Shown: positions 48,307 through 57,702, numbered from the stretch's first letter. The stretch is 64,000 nucleotides of DNA from Halanaerobium congolense (GCF_004366375.1 NZ_SOEF01000009.1:1-64000), one strand, 5' to 3'. Made by a program: numbers and translations. Notes: generated from the sequence alone by a model not told the origin.

Positions 48307-49359
48307 ATGAAAAAAATAATTGCATTACTAATTGTTTTTCTGCTCTTAGTTTCATTTAATGTTTTTGCTCAAGAAAATGATCAATTAAATACTGAAGCGA
48401 CAAGTTTAGAAGATCTTAACCTGTCTCAGGAGAAGAATTTTTCTCGATCTGCAAGAGAGGAACTGCTTGGTATTGCCTCACAGTTTGACAGTGCAGAAGA
48501 TCAGGAAATAGATCAATTAACTTTTGAGAGTGAGAATTTCTCATTAACAGAGTCAACACTTAATAATTCGCAGCAGTTAAATATTTTAAATGACTTAACC
48601 TTTGATGCAGATTATTCTAAAGCAGAAGATGAAAAATTGGAAACAGCAGCTGATTTTCAATTAGAATATGCTCTTAACTCCAGAACTTTACTTAGAGCAG
48701 GTTATTCCATCTTAAATGAAGAATGGTGGGATGTTCGCAGTAAAACTGCCGCTGCTGAAGAGCCGTCAACAGCTGATGATGGTAGTGATTCTGTTTCTAA
48801 AAATAATATTATTAGTGATGGAAGTGCTGCTGAAGATTTCAGTCCAGAAAATGATAATCCTGCTGCAGCCAATAACAATGTGCGTAAGGTTTATCAAAAC
48901 GAATTGGAGAGCAGCCGCAGTCTTGGTGTAGCTTACAGAACTAACAACCGATTTACTTTATCAGCTGATTTTATAGATAATAATGAATTTGGAAGTTATT
49001 ATGATGAGGACTGGGAGATTGCGGGAGAATCAACAGTTTTTGGAGTAGAATATAGTTACCCGAAAGGTTCTTCAATTAGAGCTCGTTATCAGGTTGACAC
49101 TGCAGATGATATTACTCAAAGAGTAACCGGTTTTGATTTTGATTTTAATAACTTAGCAACCTTTAGTGCTTCTTACAAATTACTAGATTTAAATCGATTA
49201 GCTAATGATTTAAATCAGCAAAAGACTGCCTGGGATTTAGGTTTGGGAGTTAACATTAGTGAAAATTATGGGTTGAATTTTGGTTATGAGAGAATAGAAG
49301 CTGAAGGCGAGGAAGAAGCTGAACAGAAAGTTAGAGCTTCTTTTGAAATAAACTTTTAA
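48307..49359 (+). CDS. Putative outer membrane beta-barrel protein
   Basis: A 350-residue protein with a signal peptide (about 1-21, NVFAQEND). A low-complexity acidic segment (about 22-75), strands, a Ser/Asp/Asn/Ala-rich loop (about 145-195) and then a run of amphipathic strands (SLGVAYRTNNRFTLSADF, TVFGVEYSYPKGSSIRARYQ, WDLGLGVNISENYGLNFGYE) follow. It ends KVRASFEINF, with the terminal aromatic of outer-membrane barrels. No family recognised. The ATG follows GAAAGGAGGC. The repeat-containing periplasmic gene starts 27 nt later and is probably co-transcribed. Confidence 0.72.
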   Translation: MKKIIALLIVFLLLVSFNVFAQENDQLNTEATSLEDLNLSQEKNFSRSAREELLGIASQFDSAEDQEIDQLTFESENFSLTESTLNNSQQLNILNDLTFDADYSKAEDEKLETAADFQLEYALNSRTLLRAGYSILNEEWWDVRSKTAAAEEPSTADDGSDSVSKNNIISDGSAAEDFSPENDNPAAANNNVRKVYQNELESSRSLGVAYRTNNRFTLSADFIDNNEFGSYYDEDWEIAGESTVFGVEYSYPKGSSIRARYQVDTADDITQRVTGFDFDFNNLATFSASYKLLDLNRLANDLNQQKTAWDLGLGVNISENYGLNFGYERIEAEGEEEAEQKVRASFEINF

Positions 49360-49386
49360 ATAAATATATAAGGATGGTGTAGTTCT

Positions 49387-50319
49387 TTGTCATTAAAAAT
49401 CAGAAAGATAATCAGTATTTTTGTACTAGCAGTTTTAGTTTTCACACCTTTTTTGAAATTTAGCTCTGTTCAGGCAGCAGGGATCATTCCGTTGGCTGAG
49501 CTGGGAGAAATTGAAAAAATTCTTTACGGATCTGTTTCTGAAAAACCAATCTTAACTAGAGTTGATGATGTAGAAAAGACGGTTTATAAGACTAATCAGT
49601 CAGGTTCAATATTAGAGCGGACAGACAAATTAATTGATGACATTTTAGTTACTACTGAAAAATCTCCTTCACTCTTATTTTTATACAACACCATTGAATG
49701 GTCAATTAAAGGAGAACTTGCAGGGGGAAATCTAATTCAGAGATTAGATGGACTGGAAAAAATGGTAAAGGGTGAAGTAAACAAAGGTCCGATCAAAGCT
49801 AGGATTGAGGAACTGTATAAATTAACCATTAAGGGCCAGGAAATGCCGATTAAGAAGGTAGAAACTAGAAATAAGCAATTAATCAGGGTTGAATTATTAG
49901 ATAAAATTAATTCTAATACTGCCCGCCGGGGAGAAAAAGTTTCCTATAAAGTGTTGGAAGATATTAAAGTTAAAAACACTTTAATTATTCCTAAGGGTAC
50001 TAGAGGTCAATTAGAAATTACAGAAATAGAAGAAGCTGGCCGGATGGGTAAGGATGGGGATATAAAAATAGGTTTCCCGCATTTGGAAACAATAGATGGT
50101 ACCGATTTGGCTGTAGCCATCCAGCAAGAAGCCCAGGAAAAGAATGAAAGTCAAAAGCTTGCAATTGGAGCTAGTGTCTTAGGTACAGCTATCCTTGGTT
50201 TACCAGGAGTAGTTGCCGGTTATTTTGTAGAAGGTAAAGAGGAAGAAATACCTGCGGGTTCTGAAATGTATATTCAGGTAACTGAAGTTAAAGAACTATA
50301 TGGAATAGTTGTCAAATAA
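49387..50319 (+). CDS. Exported protein with tandem short repeats and a C-terminal beta domain
   Basis: A 310-residue protein with a signal peptide (about 1-31). Residues about 41-150 hold about four imperfect repeats of roughly 24-28 residues sharing the pattern EK-x2-x-G-x5-PI-x2-R-x3-LE (examples IEKILYGSVSEKPILTRV and LEKMVKGEVNKGPIKARI). The C-terminal domain (about 165-310) has IPKGTRGQLEITEIEEAGRMGKDGDIKIGF, a glycine-rich hydrophobic segment (about 257-278) and a final PAGSEMYIQVTEV. That last part looks like a domain found near outer-membrane genes of diderm Firmicutes. Function unknown. The TTG start follows AGGATGG. A terminator follows the stop. Confidence 0.68.
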   Translation: MSLKIRKIISIFVLAVLVFTPFLKFSSVQAAGIIPLAELGEIEKILYGSVSEKPILTRVDDVEKTVYKTNQSGSILERTDKLIDDILVTTEKSPSLLFLYNTIEWSIKGELAGGNLIQRLDGLEKMVKGEVNKGPIKARIEELYKLTIKGQEMPIKKVETRNKQLIRVELLDKINSNTARRGEKVSYKVLEDIKVKNTLIIPKGTRGQLEITEIEEAGRMGKDGDIKIGFPHLETIDGTDLAVAIQQEAQEKNESQKLAIGASVLGTAILGLPGVVAGYFVEGKEEEIPAGSEMYIQVTEVKELYGIVVK

Positions 50320-50332
50320 ATCTTTAATTATT

Positions 50333-50368
50333 AACCTGCCTTGAGCTGTTTAACTCGGGCAGGTTTTA
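50333..50368 (+). terminator. Intrinsic terminator before lptD
   Basis: AACCTGCCTTGAG (50333-50345) pairs with CTCGGGCAGGTT (50354-50365) with one bulge and one G-U, followed by TTTT. The lptD start lies only 23 nt later, so some read-through may supply lptD. Confidence 0.8.
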
Positions 50369-50390
50369 AAAATTAATTAGGAGAATTATT

Positions 50391-52082
50391 GTGCTAAATA
50401 ATATCTTAAAAAATAAATTAATTTTAATATTTTTTTTCTGCCTAATTTATGCTTTGGCTTTTTCTGCAGCAGTCTCAGCTGCAGAAGAGCCAGGAGATAA
50501 CTATATTTTGACTGCTGATCAAATAACATTTATGGAAGCAGCAGGTATCGTAATTTTTGAAGGTAATGCTTCTTTTAAATCTTCTGACTTTGTGGTGGAA
50601 TCAAATAAAATGACAGTTGATACAAACACAAAAACTGTTAAGTCATCAGAAAAAGTGGTAATTCACTCTGATAAAAATGACATTTATGGAGACAGCTTAA
50701 CTTATAATTATGAAAGCGAAGAAGGAAAACTCTATGGAGCAGAGGGAAGTTTGGGTGAACTAAATTTTTCCGGAAAAACTTTAAAAATACTTTCGGTTAC
50801 TCCGATAAAAGCTGAAATTAATTCTGCTGCTTTTACTCCCTGTATCAGAGAGGATCCACACTATCATTATAAGGCTAAAGAAATCAAAATCAATGAAGAT
50901 GGGACTCTGGATATTTTTCATATAGTTCCTTATCTCTGGAAAATACCCGTTTTTTACCTACCTTATTATTCGGCTACATATGATCCTGATGACGAAGAAA
51001 AACCTTTAAAAAGTACATATCCAATGCCTAAGTTCGGTTATGATAGTGACCGGGGAATTACAGCAGAACTTAATTATCCTTATCAGCTGAGTCAGCGCAG
51101 CAGTGGAGAAATTTACTATTTAACAGAGGGTAGAGATTATGATCGATATGAGCTTCGCCGTTTTATTAATAATTACAAACTGACAGACCGGCTGACCCTT
51201 AAGAACCGCTATGACTATTTATATAATTATGACCTTGATGATGAGGAACTAGACGATCATGAGGAAGAATTTTTTAGTTCCTTAGAATATAGTACCGGCA
51301 AATATGCTTTAGAGGCCGGTATTGGGCAAGATTTAATGGCTGAAGATGAAGATAATGAGAGATATCTATTTGCAGGGCACTATTACTTTGATAATGGTTT
51401 AAATACCAGCTTCAGACAGGAGTATAATTTCGATTGGAAAAGGGTTAAGGAAAGATACATAATGTCTTACAATCAGCACTCAATCAACTGGAATCTGAAA
51501 TATATTGATGGAGAAAGCTATAACTATTATCCCTACTTAACCCTCAATTTACCACCGCTAATGGGGGTTAGAACAACTCTTGGTACTGGCCGGGTAGAAA
51601 ATGGCGGGGTAGAGCTGAATAAAGAAAGAGTTAATTTGCGCTACAACTTTGCTTATCCCTTAGGAGCGGGACTTTCTTATCACTTAGGTTATAGTTATCG
51701 CTTGGATCATTACCGCAGTTCTTATGATTATAATTATTATTATACCACTTTAAATACGGGCTTCAGATATAATAAACGTTTAAATCAAAAAGTAGGACTA
51801 AATTCTTCTCTCTTTTTTGAAAAAAATTATCCCTGGGGTAAAAGTCCGCTGCCAGATGATAGGGAAGATCAGGATAGATTAATCAAATCTGCTTTGAGTT
51901 TAAATATTGACCGTGATTTAAAACAGTCATCTTATAGTATTTCGGTTAATGCAGATTATGATTTGGATTTAGAGGACTGGGATGAAATCAATTTAAGATT
52001 AACTCAAAAAGAAGACTGTTACAACCTTTATCTTAACTATGAGTTTATAGATCAAAGCATCAGTTTTGGCTTTGAAATTTAA
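50391..52082 (+). CDS. lptD: LPS-assembly protein LptD
   Basis: Outer-membrane translocon that delivers LPS to the cell surface. It is 563 residues: signal peptide (about 1-31), an LptA-like N-terminal jellyroll (about 38-145, with AGIVIFEGNASFKSSDFVVE) and a large Tyr-rich barrel. LptD motifs include DPHYHYKAKEIKI near 155 and PYLWKIPVFYLPYYSATYDP near 180. Two mature Cys are present, Cys151 in FTPCIRED and Cys543 in KEDCYNLYLNYEF, placed to form the N-C disulfide; E. coli has four. It is shorter than Proteobacterial LptD (~780). The GTG follows TAGGAG. No LptE-like lipoprotein is visible. Confidence 0.9.
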   Translation: MLNNILKNKLILIFFFCLIYALAFSAAVSAAEEPGDNYILTADQITFMEAAGIVIFEGNASFKSSDFVVESNKMTVDTNTKTVKSSEKVVIHSDKNDIYGDSLTYNYESEEGKLYGAEGSLGELNFSGKTLKILSVTPIKAEINSAAFTPCIREDPHYHYKAKEIKINEDGTLDIFHIVPYLWKIPVFYLPYYSATYDPDDEEKPLKSTYPMPKFGYDSDRGITAELNYPYQLSQRSSGEIYYLTEGRDYDRYELRRFINNYKLTDRLTLKNRYDYLYNYDLDDEELDDHEEEFFSSLEYSTGKYALEAGIGQDLMAEDEDNERYLFAGHYYFDNGLNTSFRQEYNFDWKRVKERYIMSYNQHSINWNLKYIDGESYNYYPYLTLNLPPLMGVRTTLGTGRVENGGVELNKERVNLRYNFAYPLGAGLSYHLGYSYRLDHYRSSYDYNYYYTTLNTGFRYNKRLNQKVGLNSSLFFEKNYPWGKSPLPDDREDQDRLIKSALSLNIDRDLKQSSYSISVNADYDLDLEDWDEINLRLTQKEDCYNLYLNYEFIDQSISFGFEI

Positions 52083-52179
52083 CATTTATGGAAATAATTA
52101 AAAATATTTCATAAAAATCACTAAAAAATAAAGGATATTCTTTATAAGTCGGGAACTTAAAAAAGAAAGGGTGATTTTT

Positions 52180-52875
52180 GTGAAAAAGAACACAATTAAG
52201 TTAGGCATGAGTTTTCTTTTAGTTTTAGCTATTTTAACTCTTTCAATTTCGACTTCGACAGCAGTGGCTAAAAAGTACCAGCCTGAAATCAGCGGCAGTA
52301 TTGAAAAAGGTGATCGACTTTATAGTGACCCTGGTAATTGGGAAAATGATGATCCTTTAGACTATTACCGCTATGATAAACAGTGGCTGAAATACAGGCA
52401 AAAGCTGGCAGTTGGCGAATACTACTACTTGAAAGTTCAGCGTCAGGAGAAAATTTATGAGCAGAGCCAGAGCTACAACAGCCTTAACTTAGAAACAGAA
52501 GCTAATTATACATTCTATTTAAACGATAAATTGAGAAATAGATTTAAAGTATTGGTTAGAGATAAAGATTATCTAGAAGAAAAATATGATTATAAGGATT
52601 ATCAACTGGCTCGACTGCAGTACACTCTGCAGTATAAAAGAAATAAAATTCATGATTATGAGCTAATCTTACAAAAGCAGTGGACTCAATATCAGCTGAG
52701 CCCTGATTCTGACTATCAGCGCGAGCGAATAGCTTTAAAATGGGGCTGGAAGCTGAGTCAGAATTTAGAGTTAAACAGTAAAATACAGTATGACTGGCAG
52801 CGAAATGATAATGACTCGAGCCGATCTAATAAAGATGGACGTAAAATTTCAATGAACTTCAAATACAAACTCTAA
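52180..52875 (+). CDS. Putative exported beta-barrel protein
   Basis: A 231-residue protein with a signal peptide (about 1-31). The rest consists of Tyr/Lys/Gln-rich alternating strands (QWLKYRQKLAVGEYYYLKVQRQEK, TEANYTFYLNDKLRNRFKVLVRDKDYLEEKY) and ends GRKISMNFKYKL. It resembles the barrel part of the upstream lptD gene in composition but no family is recognised; a terminal Phe is lacking. GTG 52180 follows AAAGGGTG by 7 nt; the GTG at 52171 is inside that site. Role unknown. Confidence 0.68.
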   Translation: MKKNTIKLGMSFLLVLAILTLSISTSTAVAKKYQPEISGSIEKGDRLYSDPGNWENDDPLDYYRYDKQWLKYRQKLAVGEYYYLKVQRQEKIYEQSQSYNSLNLETEANYTFYLNDKLRNRFKVLVRDKDYLEEKYDYKDYQLARLQYTLQYKRNKIHDYELILQKQWTQYQLSPDSDYQRERIALKWGWKLSQNLELNSKIQYDWQRNDNDSSRSNKDGRKISMNFKYKL

Positions 52876-52967
52876 AATATCTCAAATTTTTTAATGATTT
52901 TTTAAAATCGCTGTGATTGTTAAATTGTATAATTAAATGCACGGGCTGATTTGATTTCTACAAAAAC

Positions 52968-52996
52968 TTTATAAAAAAAATTATTTGTGATATAAT
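52968..52996 (+). promoter_or_regulatory. Predicted promoter of the phosphohexomutase gene
   Basis: TTTATA (52968-52973) and TATAAT (52991-52996) are 17 nt apart, with an extended -10 TG at 52988-52989. Confidence 0.65.
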
Positions 52997-53055
52997 ATTT
53001 TCAATGAGTAGAATAATAATTTAGCAGTGTTAATCAACAAAGGAGTTGATCAATT

Positions 53056-54801
53056 TTGAATTATATGTCTAAATATCGTGATTGGCTTGTAAGTGATTAT
53101 TTTGACGAAGAAACCAAAAAAGAATTAGAAGCTATTAAGGATAACGAAACAGAAATTGAAGATCGTTTTTATAAAAATTTAGAATTTGGTACCGGTGGAA
53201 TGAGAGGTAAAATGGGGGCTGGAACCAACAGAATTAATAAGTATGTAGTTCGTAAAGCTACCCAGGGACTAGCAAATTATATAATCAATTATAGTGATAA
53301 TGGGCAGGACAAAGGAATTGTTATTGCTTATGATTCTAGACATAATTCACCAGAATTCTCTTTAGAGGCAGCTTTAGTTTTGGCCGCTAATGGAATTAAA
53401 ACATATTTATTTACCGGAATGAGAGCAACTCCAGAGCTTTCTTTTGCAGTAAGAGAACTAGATGCTATTGGTGGAATAGTTATTACTGCCAGCCACAACC
53501 CACCCGAATACAACGGCTACAAGCTGTACTGGGAAGATGGGGGTCAGGTTGTACCTGAGCAGGCAAGAGATATTATTGCAGAAATTGAAGAAATAGATGA
53601 TTTTTCTATTGTTAAAACAATGGACGAAATGGAAGCAGTTAACCAGGGACTTCTAAATTATATTGGTAGTGAAGTTGATGCAAGTTATCAGAAAACTTTA
53701 AGAGGAGTTTTACCAGAAACTGGGCTTGCTGCTGAAAAAGGTAGTGACCTCTCAGTTGTTTATACACCCTTACATGGAACAGGAAGTACAGTTGTACCAC
53801 AGCTTTTAAGTGATTTAGGTTTTTCTAACCTGCATGTTGTAAAAGAGCAGGCAGATGGAGATTCCGATTTTTCAACTGTAGATAGTCCTAATCCTGAAGA
53901 TCGAGATGCCTTTGAACTGGCTTTAAAACTGGCTGAGGAAAAAGATGCAGATTTAATTATTGCTACTGATCCTGACTGTGATCGAATGGCACCTGCTGTT
54001 AAAGATGCTGCTGGTAATTATCAGTTCTTAAACGGGAATGAAGCAGGAGTTTTATTTGCAGATTATCTTTTACAAACCAAAAAAGAAGCAGGTACTTTAG
54101 GAGATAATGGGGTAATTGTTAAATCTATAGTATCTACAGACATGGTTGCTGACATTGCAGCTGATTATGGAGTAGAAGTTCAGGATGTTTTAACTGGATT
54201 TAAATTCATTGGAGAAAAAATGACCGAGTTTGAAGAAACAGGGGATAAAGAATTTATTTTAGGATTTGAAGAAAGTTTAGGTTATTTAATTGGCAAATAT
54301 GCCAGAGATAAAGATGCTGCTGTTGCAGCTGGTCTGGCTGCTATTATGGCCTTGAAGTATAAGGAAAAAGGAATGACTCTCCTTGACAGACTGGCCGAGT
54401 TGAGAGCTGAATATGGTTATTATTTAGAGGACCTTCACTCAATCAGACTTGAGGGTAAGGAAGGTCAGGAGATTATAACTAAAACTATCGCTCACTTAAG
54501 AGAAAAGAGCCCGGAACAAATTGCGGGCTATAATGTCGAGATTGCCAGAGATTATAAGGAATCTAAGATTTCTTATCTTAAGGAAGATAGAGAAGAAGAG
54601 CTCAAACTGCCTAAATCTAATGTGCTGCAGTATGTGCTTGAAGGCAATTCTAAACTAACAATTAGACCATCTGGAACTGAGCCAAAGTTAAAGTTCTATT
54701 TTGCAGTAAAAGATAAAGATCAGGCTGCTGCTGAAAGAAAACTGGCTGAGTTTAAAGAAAAAGTTATAGCTCAGATGGACGAAATAATGGAGAATGTTTA
54801 A
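53056..54801 (+). CDS. Phosphoglucomutase/phosphomannomutase
   Basis: Interconverts hexose 1- and 6-phosphates, supplying glucose-1-phosphate for UDP-glucose via the galU product encoded next. It is 581 residues, the size of PgcA-type enzymes. The active-site serine loop is TASHNPPEYNGYKLYW (about 139-154), the metal loop ATDPDCDRMAP near 303, the sugar loop FEESLGYLIG near 400, and the phosphate loop RPSGTEPKLKFY near 535. The TTG at 53056 follows AAAGGAG; an ATG two codons on is possible. Glucose versus mannose preference cannot be fixed by eye. Confidence 0.92.
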   Translation: MNYMSKYRDWLVSDYFDEETKKELEAIKDNETEIEDRFYKNLEFGTGGMRGKMGAGTNRINKYVVRKATQGLANYIINYSDNGQDKGIVIAYDSRHNSPEFSLEAALVLAANGIKTYLFTGMRATPELSFAVRELDAIGGIVITASHNPPEYNGYKLYWEDGGQVVPEQARDIIAEIEEIDDFSIVKTMDEMEAVNQGLLNYIGSEVDASYQKTLRGVLPETGLAAEKGSDLSVVYTPLHGTGSTVVPQLLSDLGFSNLHVVKEQADGDSDFSTVDSPNPEDRDAFELALKLAEEKDADLIIATDPDCDRMAPAVKDAAGNYQFLNGNEAGVLFADYLLQTKKEAGTLGDNGVIVKSIVSTDMVADIAADYGVEVQDVLTGFKFIGEKMTEFEETGDKEFILGFEESLGYLIGKYARDKDAAVAAGLAAIMALKYKEKGMTLLDRLAELRAEYGYYLEDLHSIRLEGKEGQEIITKTIAHLREKSPEQIAGYNVEIARDYKESKISYLKEDREEELKLPKSNVLQYVLEGNSKLTIRPSGTEPKLKFYFAVKDKDQAAAERKLAEFKEKVIAQMDEIMENV

Positions 54802-54849
54802 TTTAAAAATTAAATTTTGAAAATATCAGTTGAATATTTATGCTTAATT

Positions 54850-54878
54850 AAAGAGAGGCTCTGCGGCCTCTCTTTTTT
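54850..54878 (+). terminator. Terminator after the phosphohexomutase gene
   Basis: AAAGAGAGGC (54850-54859) pairs with GCCTCTCTTT (54866-54875) around TCTGCG, ending in a T tract. The tail overlaps the -35 of the galU promoter. Confidence 0.85.
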
Positions 54879-54905
54879 AACATTTATTTAAAAAAATGTT
54901 ATAAT
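54877..54905 (+). promoter_or_regulatory. Predicted galU promoter
   Basis: TTAACA (54877-54882) and TATAAT (54900-54905) with a 17-nt spacer and an extended -10 TG at 54897-54898. Confidence 0.72.
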
Positions 54906-54938
54906 AGAATTGATAATAAAAATGTTAGGAGTGGTATA

Positions 54939-55808
54939 ATGAAAATTAAAAAAGCAGTAATCCCAGCGGCAGGTTGGGGAACCAGATTATTACCTGCAAC
55001 TAAAGCTCAGCCTAAAGAAATGCTGCCAATTGTTGACAAGCCTGCAATTCAGTATATGGTCGAAGAGGCAGTAGCAGCAGGAATTGAAGATATATTAATA
55101 ATTACCTCAAAAAATAAACAGAGTATTGAAGATCATTTCGACAAATCTCAGGCCTTAGAACTGGTCTTAGAAAAACAGGGGAAAACTGAACTGCTGCAGG
55201 AAGTGCGGGATATATCGCAAATGATTACTATTCATGCTGTCAGGCAGAAAGAACAAAAAGGATTGGGTCATGCCATCTACTGTGCAAAAACTTTTGTTGG
55301 AGATGAACCCTTTGCTGTTTTATTAGGTGATGATATTATTCATTCTAAAGAGCCGGTAATTAAACAGATGATTGAGGTTTATGAAGAAAAAGAAACAGCA
55401 ATTTTAGGGTGTCAAACTGTTGCTAAAAAAGATGTTAATAAATATGGAATTGTAGATTTCAGTCAAAAAGAGGGCGATATTTATAAGGTGGAGGATCTAA
55501 TAGAAAAGCCAGCTCTGGCTGAAGCACCATCTGAACTGGCTATTTTAGGCCGCTATATTATTACACCTGATATTTTTGAGATATTAGAAAATACTCCTCC
55601 GGGTAAGGGGGGCGAGATTCAGCTGACTGATGCTTTAAAAACCTTATTGGACAAACGCGCAGTTTATGGTTATGACTTTGAAGGTAAACGCTATGATATT
55701 GGTAATAAGATGGGCTTTCTGAAAACAACGGTAGAGCTGGCCCTGGCCCGTGAGGATTTGGGACCTGAATTCAGAGAATATCTCAAGGGAATAGCCAAAG
55801 AGCTTTAA
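54939..55808 (+). CDS. galU: UTP-glucose-1-phosphate uridylyltransferase
   Basis: Makes UDP-glucose from UTP and glucose-1-phosphate for glycans and LPS core. It is 289 residues. The nucleotide-binding start is VIPAAGWGTRLLPATKAQPKEMLPI, followed by KPAIQYMVEEAVAAGI, a GLGHAI motif, LLGDDI with the metal Asp, and VEDLIEKP with the sugar-binding Glu and Lys. The ATG follows TTAGGAGTGG. Its own promoter and the gap from the mutase gene indicate a separate transcript, although the two enzymes act in sequence. Confidence 0.95.
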   Translation: MKIKKAVIPAAGWGTRLLPATKAQPKEMLPIVDKPAIQYMVEEAVAAGIEDILIITSKNKQSIEDHFDKSQALELVLEKQGKTELLQEVRDISQMITIHAVRQKEQKGLGHAIYCAKTFVGDEPFAVLLGDDIIHSKEPVIKQMIEVYEEKETAILGCQTVAKKDVNKYGIVDFSQKEGDIYKVEDLIEKPALAEAPSELAILGRYIITPDIFEILENTPPGKGGEIQLTDALKTLLDKRAVYGYDFEGKRYDIGNKMGFLKTTVELALAREDLGPEFREYLKGIAKEL

Positions 55809-55865
55809 TTAGCAATAGATCTAGCCAATCATATTAGTTTTTATGGTTTTAAGTCTGATAAATTT

Positions 55866-57503
55866 TTAGAATTTAAAAAACTGCTCAAATATTTTAGATT
55901 CGAAATTAGCTCCTAAGAGCTGTGTTAGTTCAGATTGTGTTTCAGGTTTTTTAAAAATAATGCTGGAAGCTCTTTTGCTGCCAATACCCGGAATTGATTC
56001 CAATTCCTTTTTGCTGTACTCGCTGACCTTTTTTGGCCATTTGAGTGCAGTAATTGATCGATAGCCGTGATCAATAACTTTGACCTGTTCAAAAAAATCA
56101 TCATTTTGGTCAATAATTGCTGTTAAAATTGGATAAGTTCCCAGCTGTCTGCAGTAATTTAGGCTTCCTTTCTTTTTTTCTGAATAAAGATCTTTTAAAA
56201 TAACTCCAGTGGGGAAGACTCTTTTCAGCATCTGCTGATTAATTTTCTGATTTATTTTTTCTTTGTATTTTTTAAATTCACCCAGGCTGTATTTAACTTC
56301 GGGATAACTGCCCAGTCTTACAACCTGGCGAATATTGATTCGTCTGAGCATTAAATCATCCTGCAGCAGTTTTTTTAGAAATTCATAGTTATAGTTTAGG
56401 GTTTCTTTTCTTTCGCCAATTAACCCATGGAGAAAGTTTAATCCCGGCAGCAGTTTAGGAACACCATCTTTGCGTTTGCCGCCAATTTCATTCATTAATT
56501 TAATAGCAAAGTAATTTTCTTCAGCTGTACTATCAATATTATTTTTTTTAAGTACCAGGGGGTCAGCAGATTCCAGACCAAAAGCTGCAGTATCACCTGC
56601 GGTATTGTATTTAGTGATTATTTCAATTATTTCGGCGGCCTGATCGGGATTTCTTGCTATTTCAGCAGGATTCATATTGTCCATATGCAGAACCTTAAGT
56701 TCGGGATCTGCCTTTCTAATTCCCCGATAAAGTTCTCTGATCTGAGCTGGATTTAGCTTAAAATCATTACTTTTTCTCTGTGCACCATAAAGAAGCAGAT
56801 CGGTTTGGCTGCCAAGTCTGTAGTGGTGCAGACCAGCTGCAGCCAATGCTTTAACTTCAGAACTGACTGCTTCAGGCTGCCGACTGTAGGTTAATTTTTT
56901 TAGTCTTTCACTGCAGAAGCTGCAGTGGCTTGCTCTTGGACAGCCCCTAAAAGTTTCCAGTTCTGCTATCAGATGGGGATAGTTAGGGTGTTTTTTAACA
57001 ACCTGAGCCCCTCTAACTGCAAATTTATTGATATAATCGTTTCTTTCAGCTGCAGATATTTCTGCTGACTGCAGACGCTGGTAAAGGTCTAAGGCTGCAA
57101 TTTCAGCAGTCAAAATATCATAGTCAGCTTCAAATTTTTCTCTCATTTTTTTAATCAATGTAATCGGTCCAGCTAAAACTTTAGTTGGATAAAATATTTT
57201 TTCGCCAATTTCTTTAATTTCAGCTGCTGAAGCTGGTTGGCCGCCTAGATAATGGCCGGGGACTGTAGTTCCGGCAACCAAAATAACAATATCCAGCGCC
57301 TCCATTTTTTCTAATTCATCATTTTGGTTCTGACGCAGCTGGTCAATTGTGATATAATTTAAATTGACAGGGCTAATCCCAGCTTCCAAAAGTGCTCCCC
57401 AGAGGTAACGAATGTGGGGAGAGATATAGGGAGGGACTCCCAGACAGGAAGGTTCATCTAGATAACCATCGATTACAGTTATTTTTATTTTATTATTTTT
57501 CAT
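55866..57503 (-). CDS. Radical SAM protein with C-terminal helix-hairpin-helix (COG1031-like)
   Basis: A 545-residue protein. Residues about 1-130 look like a B12-binding-type Rossmann region. The iron-sulfur site is RGCPRASHCSFCSE with Cys188, Cys194 and Cys197, that is CX5CX2C rather than the usual CX3CX2C. The barrel follows (GLESADP near 315), then a C-terminal helix-hairpin-helix, ELESIPGIGSKRASSII, about 505-521. This plan matches COG1031, which is mostly archaeal and of unknown function. ATG 57503 follows AAAGGA; ATG codon 57524 is upstream of it. It is the only long minus-strand gene in this half, suggesting possible transfer. The nucleic-acid-binding HhH hints at an RNA or DNA substrate. 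Confidence 0.78.
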   Translation of the reverse strand: MKNNKIKITVIDGYLDEPSCLGVPPYISPHIRYLWGALLEAGISPVNLNYITIDQLRQNQNDELEKMEALDIVILVAGTTVPGHYLGGQPASAAEIKEIGEKIFYPTKVLAGPITLIKKMREKFEADYDILTAEIAALDLYQRLQSAEISAAERNDYINKFAVRGAQVVKKHPNYPHLIAELETFRGCPRASHCSFCSERLKKLTYSRQPEAVSSEVKALAAAGLHHYRLGSQTDLLLYGAQRKSNDFKLNPAQIRELYRGIRKADPELKVLHMDNMNPAEIARNPDQAAEIIEIITKYNTAGDTAAFGLESADPLVLKKNNIDSTAEENYFAIKLMNEIGGKRKDGVPKLLPGLNFLHGLIGERKETLNYNYEFLKKLLQDDLMLRRINIRQVVRLGSYPEVKYSLGEFKKYKEKINQKINQQMLKRVFPTGVILKDLYSEKKKGSLNYCRQLGTYPILTAIIDQNDDFFEQVKVIDHGYRSITALKWPKKVSEYSKKELESIPGIGSKRASSIIFKKPETQSELTQLLGANFESKIFEQFFKF

Positions 57504-57572
57504 ATTCAAATCCTTTCTTAACAAATTTATTTGATCGATTTTAAGTGATTAATTTCAGGTTCTGCTAAATAT

Positions 57573-57601
57573 AGTATAACACAAATAGCTTTTAGTAAAA
57601 A
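57573..57601 (-). promoter_or_regulatory. Predicted minus-strand promoter for the radical SAM gene
   Basis: On the minus strand TTTTTA and TATACT are 17 nt apart, with an extended -10 TG. The transcript would start about 65 nt before the ATG at 57503. Confidence 0.45.
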
Positions 57602-57702
57602 AATAGCTAAATAAATGTTTTTTAGGCAGGATTTAGGCTTTTGAGATTAAATATATATAAGTAAGGAAAAATTTAATTCTTTTATTAATGGAGATGAAAA
57701 TT

